Positions 54,855 through 62,865 are shown, numbered from the stretch's first letter. The stretch: 64,000 nucleotides of DNA from Hymenobacter polaris (GCF_012927305.1 NZ_JABBGH010000001.1:1302001-1366000), one strand, 5' to 3'. Notes: generated by a model not told the origin, from the sequence alone. Numbers and translations are program-made.

Positions 54855-55268
54855 TTAGCTGGCGGCGCCCGACCAGTCCATGGTACTCAGCAGGCCGATG
54901 AACACCCCTAGGGCCACCGCGCTGGTTAGGGCTGCCAGCACCGCGCCCCCGCCCAACAGCAGCAGCCCCACCCACAGCACCCGGCGCCAGCCCGCGTATT
55001 GGCGCCCCAGGGCCCCCAGCCAGCGCCACAGGCCGCGCAGCACCAGCCAGCCGCAGGCACCCCCGGCCAGCGCTAGCCCCAGCCCGGCGCAGGTGTCGGC
55101 CTGGGGCGTGTGCGGCCAGATTTCGGCGCTAAAAACTAGGCTTAGCACGCACAGCGCCCCTAGGCCCAGCCAGGCCCAAAAGGCCCGCGGTACGCGCGGC
55201 CAATCCGGCAGCCGCATCCACTGGGCCCACAGCCAGGCCCGCAGGTAGAGCCACAGCAGCTGCCTCAT
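54855..55268 (-). CDS. small membrane protein overlapping the ferritin-like gene
   Basis: 137 residues from the ATG at 55268, which overlaps the TGA of the upstream ferritin-like gene by four bases (ATGA), a sign of translational coupling. The protein begins MRQLLWLYLRAWLWAQWM, has hydrophobic segments near AWLGLGALCVLSLVFSA, TCAGLGLALAGGACGWLVL, and RVLWVGLLLLGGGAVLAAL, and ends MDWSGAAS. It is exceptionally rich in Trp and Leu. No family recognised. The coupling suggests that it works with the di-iron protein at the membrane. Confidence 0.75.
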   Translation of the reverse strand: MRQLLWLYLRAWLWAQWMRLPDWPRVPRAFWAWLGLGALCVLSLVFSAEIWPHTPQADTCAGLGLALAGGACGWLVLRGLWRWLGALGRQYAGWRRVLWVGLLLLGGGAVLAALTSAVALGVFIGLLSTMDWSGAAS

Positions 55269-56077
55269 GGCGCTACGGCAGTTATGCGCTGGCTGGGCTG
55301 GGGCCACTGCCAGGCGCCGGCCGGCGCGGCAGGGCCAGGGGCCGCAGCGGACACCGGGCTGCCGCGCAGCACCAGCGGCGCACCCGGCCGCTGCATTTGC
55401 TCGATGCGGGCGTACTCGTCGGCCAGGGCGGCGCAGTAGGTGCCCAGGCGGTAGCCGCCCGCCCGCAGCGTGCGCCGGCAGCTGGCGTACACGGCCAGCG
55501 CGGCGCCGGCCAGCAGCCCGCGGTAGGCCAGGCGGCGCAGCCAGGCCCCCAGGCCGCGCCGCGTGCCCGCCAGCTGCCGAATGGCCAGGCAGTGCAGCGC
55601 CAGGTGCATTTCTTCGTCCTGCAAAATGCGGCGGCAAATCTGCTGTAGCAGTCCCGAATACGTGGCGTTAAAGAGGGCCCGGTAGTAGGCCGTGGCAATG
55701 ATTTCGGCGGTGAGGATGACGCGCAGCATATTTTCGAGCCCCAGGTAGCGGCCCAGCTGGTGGAAGGCGTCTTTCAGCCAGTGCCGCCCGATGCGCCCTA
55801 GGCCCTGCTGGTCGAGAAAGCGACCCAGCACCTCGCCGTGGGTGGCCTCCTCCTGCATAAAAAGCTGCAGGGCGGCCACGTAGTCGGGCGCGTCCCAGGC
55901 GGCGGCCAGGGCCAGCAGGTGGGTGCCATCACTGCTTTCGCCCCGCTGGAAGGTTTGCAGCGAGGCTTGCACCGCCCGGCGCTCGGCGGCCGACAGTTGG
56001 TAGGGGTCGTCCCAGGCCAGGTCGGCGAAGCGCTGGCGGTTGGCCTCGAAATAGGTTTTAACGTCGGTGAAGGTCAT
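55265..56077 (-). CDS. ferritin-like di-iron protein
   Basis: 270 residues. A four-helix ferritin-like domain is readable: E77xxH80 (QEEATHGEV), Glu125 (LTAEIIATAYYRAL), and E155xxH158 (QDEEMHLALH). This is the ligand pattern of carboxylate-bridged di-iron oxygenases and oxidases; the helix-1 Glu is less clear (Glu47 is a candidate). The C-terminal region from about 170 is basic with one possible membrane segment (GLLAGAALAVYASC) and a Pro/Ala-rich tail. It is coupled to the small membrane protein behind it and lies 18 bp after another. The role is unknown, but oxidation of a lipid or a membrane-linked substrate is plausible. Confidence 0.75.
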   Translation of the reverse strand: MTFTDVKTYFEANRQRFADLAWDDPYQLSAAERRAVQASLQTFQRGESSDGTHLLALAAAWDAPDYVAALQLFMQEEATHGEVLGRFLDQQGLGRIGRHWLKDAFHQLGRYLGLENMLRVILTAEIIATAYYRALFNATYSGLLQQICRRILQDEEMHLALHCLAIRQLAGTRRGLGAWLRRLAYRGLLAGAALAVYASCRRTLRAGGYRLGTYCAALADEYARIEQMQRPGAPLVLRGSPVSAAAPGPAAPAGAWQWPQPSQRITAVAP

Positions 56078-56095
56078 GGGTAAGTTAGTTGTAAA

Positions 56096-56473
56096 TCAGC
56101 TAATACCGTAGGGCGCGCGGTGGTAGGCCGCCAGCAGCACGTAGCCCAGGGCCAGCGCCCCCGAGCCCCACTGAAAAAGGTGCAGCGCCAGCAGCCACAG
56201 GCCAGCGGCCGTTTGGAGGGCGCGGGGCCCTAGGGGGCGGCTTTTGCCCAGGGCCGCCCAGCCGCCGGCCACCACCCGCCGCCACACCAGGTAGTGCACC
56301 ACGCCGAAGCTGCCCACCGCCAGGCCAAAGCCCGGCCAGCCGCTGTGGGGCCACAGCCGCACTAATACCAGGTACAGCACCAGCAGCCAGGCGCTTACGC
56401 CAGCAGTCATGTCGTAGAGGCTGCCGAGCAGCCAGCGCCCCAGCGGGTGGGACTCGGGTTTCAGGGTTAGCAT
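56096..56473 (-). CDS. small polytopic membrane protein
   Basis: 125 residues with four hydrophobic segments: GVSAWLLVLYLVLVRLW, GFGLAVGSFGVVHYLVW, TAAGLWLLALHLFQWGSGAL and LGYVLLAAYH. A basic loop (VAGGWAALGKSRPLGPR) lies between helices two and three. No family recognised. It precedes the ferritin-like gene by 18 bp on the same strand and should be in its operon; one intergenic hairpin separates it from the radical SAM gene upstream. Confidence 0.75.
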   Translation of the reverse strand: MLTLKPESHPLGRWLLGSLYDMTAGVSAWLLVLYLVLVRLWPHSGWPGFGLAVGSFGVVHYLVWRRVVAGGWAALGKSRPLGPRALQTAAGLWLLALHLFQWGSGALALGYVLLAAYHRAPYGIS

Positions 56474-56528
56474 AAGTGGTTGTTTTGTAGCTCAGAAAGG
56501 AGGTAGAATTAAGTAGGTGTGATTCTGA

Positions 56529-56628
56529 AGAACGTCATGCTGAGCGTAGCCGAAGCATCTCTACCGCGTCGTTGAATAGTGCGGGAGGCGCGGTAGAGAT
56601 GCTTCGGCTACGCTCAGCATGACGTTCT
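56529..56628. repeat. intergenic hairpin repeat, copy 10
   Basis: AGAACGTCATGCTGAGCGTA pairs with TACGCTCAGCATGACGTTCT; inner arms GAAGCATCTCTACCGCG and CGCGGTAGAGATGCTTC. The variable stem is CGTAGCC/GGCTACG. It lies between two minus-strand genes: the membrane protein at 56473 and the radical SAM gene ending at 56640. Confidence 0.88.
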
Positions 56629-56639
56629 TTTACAATGTG

Positions 56640-58124
56640 CTACTGTAATACTGGCAGTTGCAGCAGCAGCTCGGCCGGCACGGGCTCGGCCGGCACGGGC
56701 TCGGCTAGCACGGGCGGCCCGGCAGCCTCGAGGCCGGCGGGGACCCTAGGGTCAGTGCCGCGCACTTTGCTCAGGATGGCTTCGAGCAGCGGGCGCATGG
56801 CGTCGAGGTGGCGCGCTTTGATGAGGAAATTCCAGAGCGGCTCAAATTTTTTCCAGCCCCCGGCGTAGGCGAAGTGCTTGAGCTGGTGGCGCAGCGTGTC
56901 ATGGGTGAGGCTGGCGCGGGCAATGTTGGGCCAGCTATAGAACTCGCGGTAGGCCCAGTCGTAGCCCGCCTTGAGCTGCTGGGCGGTGAGGTGCGGGCCC
57001 GGCTGGTGCACCACCGTGCGGGTATCGTACTCGTTCCAGCGACGGTGCAGCAGGCGCCCCTCGGCCTCGATGCGCGCGAACAGGGCCGTGCCGGGGTAGG
57101 GCGTGGCAATGTGGAAGGTGGCCGTGGTGATGCCCTGCTGCACGGCCCAGTCCACGGTGCGCCGAAACACGTCGGGCCCGTCGTCGTCCAGCCCAAACAC
57201 GAAGCTGCCGTTTATCATAATGCCCAGGTCGTGCAGGCGCCGGATGGCCTGGGCGTAGTCGCGGCCCAGGTTTTGAGGCTTGTTGCTGGCCTTGAGGTTG
57301 ACGGGGCTCAGCGTTTCGAAGCCCACAAACAAGCTGCGCAGCCCGGCGCGGGCGGCTTTTTCGAGCAGGCCGTTGTCGCGCAAGATGCTGTCCACGGTGG
57401 CCGCGCCCTGAAACAGCCGTCCCAGGCCCCGCATCCCCTCAAAGAGCCCTGCGGCGAAGCGCACGTTGCCCAGTAAGTGGTCGTCGAGGAAATAGAGGTG
57501 GCGACCGGGCAGGCGATTGATTTCGGCTAGCGCCGCGTCCACGGTTTGGGTGTAAAACGACTTGCCGCCCGCAAAAAAGGCGTCCTTGTAGCAGAAATCG
57601 CAGTGGTGCGGGCAGCCGCGCGTCACCACGATGGAGTTAGGCACTAGGTAACGCTCGCGCTTTATCAGGTCGCGCCGGATGGGCGGCACCCCCGCCAGCG
57701 AGCGCCCGCTGGTAGATACGTAGCGCGGCCGCGGCCGCCCCGCCCGCCAGTCGGCCAGGAAGGCTGGGAATATTTCCTCACCCGGCCCCAGGAAAATGGT
57801 ATCGGCGTGGGGAGCGGCTTCCTCGGGCAGGCTCGTCACGTGCAGGCCCCCTAGGCACACGTAGGCGCCGCGGGCGCGGTAGTGGCCGGCCAGCGCGTAG
57901 GCCCGGTAGGCGTTGGTAATGTAGACCTGGATGAGCACCAGGTCGGGCGCATCGTCGAGGCGCAGCGCTTCCACGTGCTCGTCCTGGATTTCCGCCTCCC
58001 AGTCGGGCGGCAGGTAGGCGGCCAGCGTAGCCAGCCCCAGCGGCGGAAACAGCGAATACTTGATGGGCCGCCAATACGGGTTGGTGGCCTCAGTGAGGGC
58101 GGGCAGGATGAGTTTGACTTTCAT
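56640..58124 (-). CDS. B12-binding-type radical SAM protein
   Basis: 494 residues. Residues 1-140 form a cobalamin-binding-type Rossmann domain (FPPLGLATLAAYLPPDWE, YVCLGGLHVTSLPEEA, ILGPGEE-like IFLGPGEEIFPAF), but a clear DxHxxG cobalamin ligand is missing. The radical SAM CxxxCxxC cluster is Cys171, Cys175, Cys178 (TRGCPHHCDFCY). The following LYFLDDHLLGN and FVGFETLSPVNL fit the SAM barrel. A C-terminal domain precedes a tail of repeated AEPVP units encoded by a 15-base tandem repeat (about 56680-56715). Relatives act on lipids, tetrapyrroles or natural products (BchE, HpnJ and Tes groups). The reaction is unknown here. Confidence 0.88.
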   Translation of the reverse strand: MKVKLILPALTEATNPYWRPIKYSLFPPLGLATLAAYLPPDWEAEIQDEHVEALRLDDAPDLVLIQVYITNAYRAYALAGHYRARGAYVCLGGLHVTSLPEEAAPHADTIFLGPGEEIFPAFLADWRAGRPRPRYVSTSGRSLAGVPPIRRDLIKRERYLVPNSIVVTRGCPHHCDFCYKDAFFAGGKSFYTQTVDAALAEINRLPGRHLYFLDDHLLGNVRFAAGLFEGMRGLGRLFQGAATVDSILRDNGLLEKAARAGLRSLFVGFETLSPVNLKASNKPQNLGRDYAQAIRRLHDLGIMINGSFVFGLDDDGPDVFRRTVDWAVQQGITTATFHIATPYPGTALFARIEAEGRLLHRRWNEYDTRTVVHQPGPHLTAQQLKAGYDWAYREFYSWPNIARASLTHDTLRHQLKHFAYAGGWKKFEPLWNFLIKARHLDAMRPLLEAILSKVRGTDPRVPAGLEAAGPPVLAEPVPAEPVPAELLLQLPVLQ

Positions 58125-58179
58125 AAACCGCAGAATTGGTCAAAAAGGCTATTTCGTTGCTGCTGAGCACCGAACGCTA

Positions 58180-58512
58180 CTATGGTTTGAAGGAAAAGTC
58201 CGATAAAGCATAGAGTAGCAGGCTTACCAAGACGGCCAGTTGGCTGAGGGCAAAGCCTGGATAAATAGCTATCTCCCAGCCACCTTGGCGGCCAGCGTCG
58301 CTGCCTAGGGCTAGCTCTACACCGTTGCGCATCAGCAGCACCCACAGCAGCGGCAGGCCTACTACCGACAGCCAGCCAGCCGGCACGCTGATGCTTAGCG
58401 CAAATACCAGTATACAGACCAGGTACAGCCACAGCATGGTGAGCAACCACAGGCCACTTAGCCGCGCCAGCTTGGTACTCAGGCTAGGCGGCGCTTCTAT
58501 TTGGTAGTCCAT
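58180..58512 (-). CDS. small membrane protein coupled to the DUF4173 gene
   Basis: 110 residues with hydrophobic segments near GLWLLTMLWLYLVCILVFAL, WLSVVGLPLLWVLLM, and LSQLAVLVSLLLYALS. Its start codon overlaps the stop codon of the DUF4173 gene by one base (TAATG), so translation is coupled. No family recognised. It probably sits in the inner membrane with its partner. Confidence 0.75.
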   Translation of the reverse strand: MDYQIEAPPSLSTKLARLSGLWLLTMLWLYLVCILVFALSISVPAGWLSVVGLPLLWVLLMRNGVELALGSDAGRQGGWEIAIYPGFALSQLAVLVSLLLYALSDFSFKP

Positions 58513-60131
58513 TAGTTAAGGAGTTTTGAAGTAGTGGTTAAGGCCTGGAAAGCCTGCTCGGCGGCGCCGGTGCGGCTCTGCCAGTCGCGGGCGGGGTACT
58601 CGCGCCGGAAATCGGCCAGGCGCTGGCGCAGCAGCTCGTGAGCGCGGGCGGGCGCCAGGGCGTGGTAGTAGCCGTCGTCGCCTTCCTCCACCAGCGCGGG
58701 CACCTGGTCGAGCAAGCGTTCGCGGGCTTGCAGCACTGGCAGCACCCTAGGGGGCATGTTCAGCAGAAAGCCCGCGTCGAGGCGCGCAAAGCGGGCTTGC
58801 AGGTTGTAGCGGGCAATCCAGATTTCCCAGTTGCCGCCCGCCAGCAGGAGCAGCACCGCATAGGCTGCCCACGAGTTGAGGCGCAGCAGGCTGAAGAGGG
58901 TGCGCCGCTGCCAGATTTTGAGCAGCAGCGTGGCCAGCCCAAATACCGTGAGCGCCAGAAAGGCGTACACCCCGATGCGCTTGTAGGCCAGCCCGGTAGC
59001 CGTGATGTAGTAGTAGTTGCGCAGCCCCACCGAGGCGGCCAGAAAGGCGTTTTGCAGCACCCAAAGCGTGGCCCCGGCCCGCAGCCACTTCAACCCCGGC
59101 TGGTAGAAGTTGAGGTTGCGCCGGAAAAACCACAGCATGATGCCCGCCGCCAGCAAGATGCTGAAAATGAGCACGTAGGTACCCTCGTGCACAAACTGCG
59201 TGAGGTCGAAATCCGGCGCCGGCCGGAAGCCTAGCCATATCCAGCTCACGTCCACGGCGTTCACCGCGGCCAGCAGCGCATTGAGCAGCCCGAAGCAGGC
59301 CACGGCCGCCAGCCACTCCTTGCGCAGGTCGAGCGTGCGGCGGGTGCTGAGGCGAAAGTCGGGCCGGCGCACCCCGAGCGAGGCTACTCCATCGCGCCGG
59401 CGCTGCACCCGCTCGCCGCGCCCGGCCTCGCGGTCGGTGAGCCAGTACACCGGCACGGCGGCCAGCGCGCCCGCCGCCACCACCGCGCAAGCAGCTAGAA
59501 ACAGCAGGTGCGGCACCGACACCGCCGCCAGCAGCCGCGCCAGCCCCTCGTCCAGCCACTGCCAGGCCCGCTCGCTCAGGGCCGCGTAGCGCGGGTTGGC
59601 CAGCGCAAACAGCAGCTGGAACACCCCTAGGGCCAGCAGCGGCACCCCCAGCAGCCGTCCGTAGAACCAGCCGCGCTGCAGCCGCGCGCCCAACTGGCGC
59701 GGCGCCCGCACGCTGCCCAGCAGCGCCCGCAGCCCCGGCCAGGCGCCTAGCACGGCCGTGAGCACCGCGCTGCCCACCAGGCGCAGCTGCGGCTGGTTGA
59801 CCAGCCCCACCAGCAGCAGCCCCGACCCCAGGGCCGCCAGCACCGCCGCCCCCGAGCCGTACCAGGCCACCGCCGCCCCGCTGGCCAGGCACCCTAGGGC
59901 CGCCACCCAAAAGCCGGCCGTGCGTCGCACCGGCGCGTGGCGCGGCAGCAGTAGCAATTGCGCCGCTACTAGCAGCCCCATGTAAACGAGCCAGTTAAGG
60001 CCCGCGTCTTCTTGCCAGAACAGGTAGTCGCCCGCCACGGCCAGGCTGATAATGGCGCTGACGCGGGTGGCCGGGAGGGTGTAGGCCGGCGCGGCAGCAG
60101 GCCAACAGGAGCTTTCTAAAGAACTTTGCAT
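58512..60131 (-). CDS. DUF4173-type polytopic membrane protein
   Basis: 539 residues with about twelve membrane segments. The DUF4173/DUF4153 hallmark region appears around FVHEGTYVLIFSILLAAGIMLW, NLNFYQPGLKWLRAGATLWVLQN, and YITATGLAYKRIGVYAFLALT. A C-terminal soluble tail with DQVPALVEEGDDGYYHALAP follows. Function is unknown; in Bacteroidota such genes often lie near a winged-helix regulator and a small membrane protein, as here. The start lies just 20 bases after a minus-strand terminator-like hairpin, so a separate promoter right at the start is likely (an imperfect box TACTTTG ends 2-3 bases before the ATG). Confidence 0.8.
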   Translation of the reverse strand: MQSSLESSCWPAAAPAYTLPATRVSAIISLAVAGDYLFWQEDAGLNWLVYMGLLVAAQLLLLPRHAPVRRTAGFWVAALGCLASGAAVAWYGSGAAVLAALGSGLLLVGLVNQPQLRLVGSAVLTAVLGAWPGLRALLGSVRAPRQLGARLQRGWFYGRLLGVPLLALGVFQLLFALANPRYAALSERAWQWLDEGLARLLAAVSVPHLLFLAACAVVAAGALAAVPVYWLTDREAGRGERVQRRRDGVASLGVRRPDFRLSTRRTLDLRKEWLAAVACFGLLNALLAAVNAVDVSWIWLGFRPAPDFDLTQFVHEGTYVLIFSILLAAGIMLWFFRRNLNFYQPGLKWLRAGATLWVLQNAFLAASVGLRNYYYITATGLAYKRIGVYAFLALTVFGLATLLLKIWQRRTLFSLLRLNSWAAYAVLLLLAGGNWEIWIARYNLQARFARLDAGFLLNMPPRVLPVLQARERLLDQVPALVEEGDDGYYHALAPARAHELLRQRLADFRREYPARDWQSRTGAAEQAFQALTTTSKLLN

Positions 60132-60151
60132 TTCAAAGTATGTAAGGGTAA

Positions 60152-60170
60152 AAAAAGCCTGATTCAGGCC
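60152..60170 (-). terminator. terminator-like hairpin just upstream of the DUF4173 gene
   Basis: On the minus strand GCCTG-AAT-CAGGC is followed by six T. The stem is short (5-6 bp). It would end transcripts of the winged-helix gene about 20 bases before the next gene's start codon. Confidence 0.5.
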
Positions 60171-60180
60171 GGCGTGCGTT

Positions 60181-60324
60181 TTTTCACCGCGGAAGGCGCG
60201 GAGGTTTTGCGCGGAAGGACGCGGAGGTTTATAATATAAAAAATTGACTATAAAATCTTTACTTAAAAAGAACCTGGCTGCGTCAGCTTTCCGCGCAAAG
60301 CCGCCGCGCCTTCCGCGGTGAAAA
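60181..60324. repeat. third type of intergenic inverted repeat
   Basis: The outer arms TTTTCACCGCGGAAGGCGCGG and CCGCGCCTTCCGCGGTGAAAA pair perfectly; further in, GCGCGGAAGGACGC-like sequence pairs imperfectly with GCGTCAGCTTTCCGCGC. The centre (about 60228-60272) is AT-rich. The left arm also contains a direct repeat GCGGAAGGxCGCGGAGGTTT. It lies between the winged-helix gene and the DUF4173 gene. Confidence 0.75.
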
Positions 60325-60325
60325 G

Positions 60326-60622
60326 CTAGCCACCGCGCAGCAGCTTCTCCAGCGCCGCCAGGTGCTCCTGGAAGGCGGCCTTGCCCTCGGCAGTGGCTTG
60401 GTAAGTAGTATTGGGTTTCTTGCCGATGAACTGCTTGTTTACCAGCACGTAGCCGGCTTTTTCGAGGGCGGCCACGTGGCTGGCCAGATTGCCGTCGGTC
60501 AGGTCGAGGCTTTCCTTGAGGTCGTTGAAGCTCACCTGCTCATTAGCCAGCAGCACCGCCATCACCCCTAGGCGCACCCGGTGGTCGAAAGCTTTGTTGA
60601 GGGTATGGATGGCGTATTTCAC
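60326..60622 (-). CDS. winged-helix transcriptional regulator
   Basis: 98 residues, MarR/ArsR-like winged helix. NDLKESLDLTDGNLASHVAALEKAGYVLVNK is the helix-turn-helix and wing, as in the small 'winged-helix DNA-binding' regulators of Bacteroidota. The protein starts MKYAIHTLNKAFDHRVRLGVM, a typical N-terminus of this group. Its ATG overlaps the TGA of the membrane protein upstream by four bases. Such pairs are expected to be an autoregulated unit, with the membrane protein possibly controlling the regulator. Confidence 0.88.
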   Translation of the reverse strand: MKYAIHTLNKAFDHRVRLGVMAVLLANEQVSFNDLKESLDLTDGNLASHVAALEKAGYVLVNKQFIGKKPNTTYQATAEGKAAFQEHLAALEKLLRGG

Positions 60623-61287
60623 GAGGCGGCAAATTTCGCCCCGGCCGGGCGCTCGTAGCGGTTATACATCAGCAGGCCGTAGCCGATGTGCCCCAGCCCG
60701 AAGCCCAGCCCAAACAGCAGCAGGCCGTAGCCGGGCAGCAGCAGCGCCGCCAGCCCCAGCAGCACCTGCGTCAGACCCAGGTACTTAATCTCGTCGAGGG
60801 TGTACTTGCTGCCATTCAGCAAAGCCAGGCCATAAAATAGCAGCAGCCCCGGCACCACCAGCTCGGGCGCGCCGCTCACAAACAGCTTCAGGCAAAACAG
60901 GCCGCCCGCCACCAGCGGCACGGCCAGCGCGGCCGCCAGGCGCCGGGCCGGGGCCGTCCAGATGGAGCGCAGGCCCTCGCGGCGGGTGCGGCGCAGCGTG
61001 AAAAAGGCCGCCACCAGCAGCGCCAGCCCTATCATGGCCACCGCTAGTCCCCCCAGAAAGGGCAGCGCCGCCCACCGCTCGGCCGCCGACGTCTGGAACA
61101 GCCGCAGGTAGCCCTGGGCGCCGTACTGCTGCTGCAGGTAGTAGTGGGCCACCACCGTGCCCAGCAGCGCCACCACCCCCGCCCCTACCCCGCTCAGCCC
61201 GCTCAGCGAGATGAAGCGCGAGCTGCGCTCCATAATGGCGCGGATTTCGGTGAGCTGGCTTAGCGGGTCTTGGGCGACGGGCTTCAT
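60619..61287 (-). CDS. membrane protein paired with a winged-helix regulator
   Basis: 222 residues with about six hydrophobic segments (GVGAGVVALLGTVVAHYYLQ, LGGLAVAMIGLALLVAAFF, LAAALAVPLVAGGLFCLKLF, PELVVPGLLLFYGLALL, LGLTQVLLGLAALLLPGYGLLLFG). The N-terminal cytosolic part has EIRAIMERSSRFISLSG, and the C-terminus ends RYERPAGAKFAAS. This protein type regularly precedes a winged-helix gene in Bacteroidota. Function unknown. It has its own -7 box. Confidence 0.8.
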   Translation of the reverse strand: MKPVAQDPLSQLTEIRAIMERSSRFISLSGLSGVGAGVVALLGTVVAHYYLQQQYGAQGYLRLFQTSAAERWAALPFLGGLAVAMIGLALLVAAFFTLRRTRREGLRSIWTAPARRLAAALAVPLVAGGLFCLKLFVSGAPELVVPGLLLFYGLALLNGSKYTLDEIKYLGLTQVLLGLAALLLPGYGLLLFGLGFGLGHIGYGLLMYNRYERPAGAKFAAS

Positions 61288-61313
61288 GGGAAAGCGTGAA
61301 GTACTTTGTGCTG

Positions 61314-61321
61314 CAAAGCTA
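61314..61321 (-). promoter_or_regulatory. predicted -7 box of the membrane protein/regulator pair
   Basis: Minus-strand TAGCTTTG (exact TAnnTTTG) 26 bases before the ATG at 61287. The plus strand nearby also has a TACTTTG sequence (61301-61307), which could serve a divergent transcript. Confidence 0.6.
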
Positions 61322-61385
61322 GTACGAAAGCAGCTCTACTCCGTTTGCTTTTTAGCTGCTCTTTTAAATTTTTACGAAAATTTTT

Positions 61386-61811
61386 ATGTCCGCCTCCCCT
61401 AGCCCCGCCGCTACCGCCCTCGCTACCCGCCAGCTGTGGCTAACCGTGCTGCGCGGCGTGGCCCTGGCCCTGCCACTAACCCTGGTGCTTACCCTCGCCA
61501 TAGACTGGCAGCGGCTAGCATACCTCAGCGCAGCAAGCTGGCTGCTGGTGGTGCTGAAAGATTAGCTGGGTGGGTACTTCGCTGTAGTGGGCACGGCCAT
61601 TCTGCCAGCCCTGGCCTCAGCCGGGCTGCGCTGGCCGCTGATGCGCCGGCTATTTGCGCACTGCCAGGCCCTAGGGCCAGCGCAAGGCCGTCGGCGGGCC
61701 ATGCTGGGCACGCTGCTGCTCTTCGAGGCTACGGTGGCGCTGGCCACCGGGCTGGGCTACGGATTGCTTTACCCCACCATGTCGCTAGCCATGTGCGGCT
61801 GGCAGCCCTAG
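61386..61811 (+). pseudogene. membrane-protein gene with an in-frame amber codon
   Basis: A frame of 141 codons from the ATG at 61386 to TAG at 61809-61811 is interrupted once, by TAG at 61563-61565 after LLVVLKD. Both halves look like one small membrane protein: the first has a long hydrophobic helix (GVALALPLTLVLTLAI), the second two more (LLLFEATVALATGLGYGLLY). The frame does not shift across the stop. Either the gene is inactivated by a point mutation or a second small product starts at the GTG at 61587. No family recognised. The final stop codon lies inside a CCTAGG word. Confidence 0.6.
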
Positions 61812-62088
61812 GAGCCACGTGGCACGTGCTGCGGCCACCGGCGCACACCAACCGGCTGGCAGTAGCCAGCTAAAGCGGGCCAGCGGCCAGCCAATCTGCC
61901 AACGGCCGCAATCGGCGGCGGCAACCCCGCCCGCGGGCCGACGAACGGCTTTTCTTTCCCGACGCCGGACGAGCGACGGGAGCACCATTTGGGCCATTTT
62001 TGGCACAGGCTTTGGCTAGCAGTTGAGCAGGGCCCCGAACTTTTGGGCCCGCGCCGCGCCTTTTTACTGCTACTGCCGCTTATTTGCC

Positions 62089-62850
62089 ATGAAGAACTAC
62101 TCGCTTGCCCTGCTTTTTGCCGCCGCGGCTACCCTGCCCGCTCACGCCCAGTTCAGCATTCCCGGCCTGGGCAAACTAACGCTGCCGGGCTCGCGCACCA
62201 CTACCACGACCACCACTAGCAAGGTGCCCAGCTCCCTAGGGGGCCTCACCAGCAGCGAGGCGGCCAGCGGGCTCAAGGAGGCGCTGGTGCAGGGCATCAG
62301 CAAGGGCTCGGACCAGGCCTCGGCCACCGACGGGTTTTACTTGAACAAGCTCATCCGCATCCCCTTCCCGCCCGATGCCCAGCGCGTGGCCACTACCCTG
62401 CGCAAGATTGGCCTGGGCAGCCAGGTCGACGCCTTTGAGCTGTCGCTGAACCGCGGGGCCGAGGATGCGGCCAAAAGTGCCAAGCCCATCTTTCTCAACG
62501 CCATCAAGAGCCTGACTTTCACCGACGTGTGGAACATCCTCACCGGCCAGCAGGACGCTGCCACGCAGTACCTCAAGCGCACCACTACCTCGCAGCTCAC
62601 CACGGCCTTCGCGCCCATCATGCAGCAGAGCCTCGACAAGGTGAGCGCCACTAAGTACTACACTTCGCTGACCACCACTTACAACCGCCTGCCGCTGGTG
62701 ACGCCCGTGCAAACCGACCTCACGCAGTACGCCACCAGCAAGGCCGTGGATGGCCTGTTTGTGCTTATTGCGCAGCAGGAAGCCGACATCCGGCAAAACC
62801 CGGTGGCCCGCACTACCTCGCTGCTCAAGAAGGTATTTGGCGGCAACTAA
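62089..62850 (+). CDS. DUF4197 exported protein
   Basis: 253 residues from the ATG at 62089 (MKNYSLALLFAAAATLPAHAQ is a signal peptide); the in-frame extension to 62023 is not used. After a Thr-rich linker the DUF4197 core is seen in LTSSEAASGLKEALVQGISKGSDQAS, IPFPPDAQRVATTLRKIGL, FELSLNRGAEDAAKSAKPIFL and a final SKAVDGLFVLIAQQEADIRQNP. The family is periplasmic or outer-membrane associated and of unknown function. A Thr run (TTTTTTT) after the signal peptide is unusual. It is followed by an intergenic hairpin. Confidence 0.88.
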   Translation: MKNYSLALLFAAAATLPAHAQFSIPGLGKLTLPGSRTTTTTTTSKVPSSLGGLTSSEAASGLKEALVQGISKGSDQASATDGFYLNKLIRIPFPPDAQRVATTLRKIGLGSQVDAFELSLNRGAEDAAKSAKPIFLNAIKSLTFTDVWNILTGQQDAATQYLKRTTTSQLTTAFAPIMQQSLDKVSATKYYTSLTTTYNRLPLVTPVQTDLTQYATSKAVDGLFVLIAQQEADIRQNPVARTTSLLKKVFGGN

Positions 62851-62865
62851 AAGCTGTTCAGGAGA

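Noticed and set aside
61563..61565. TAG read as pyrrolysine or another recoded residue
   Set aside because: TAG is used as an ordinary stop elsewhere in the window, there is no sign of recoding machinery, and the gene is not a methylamine methyltransferase.
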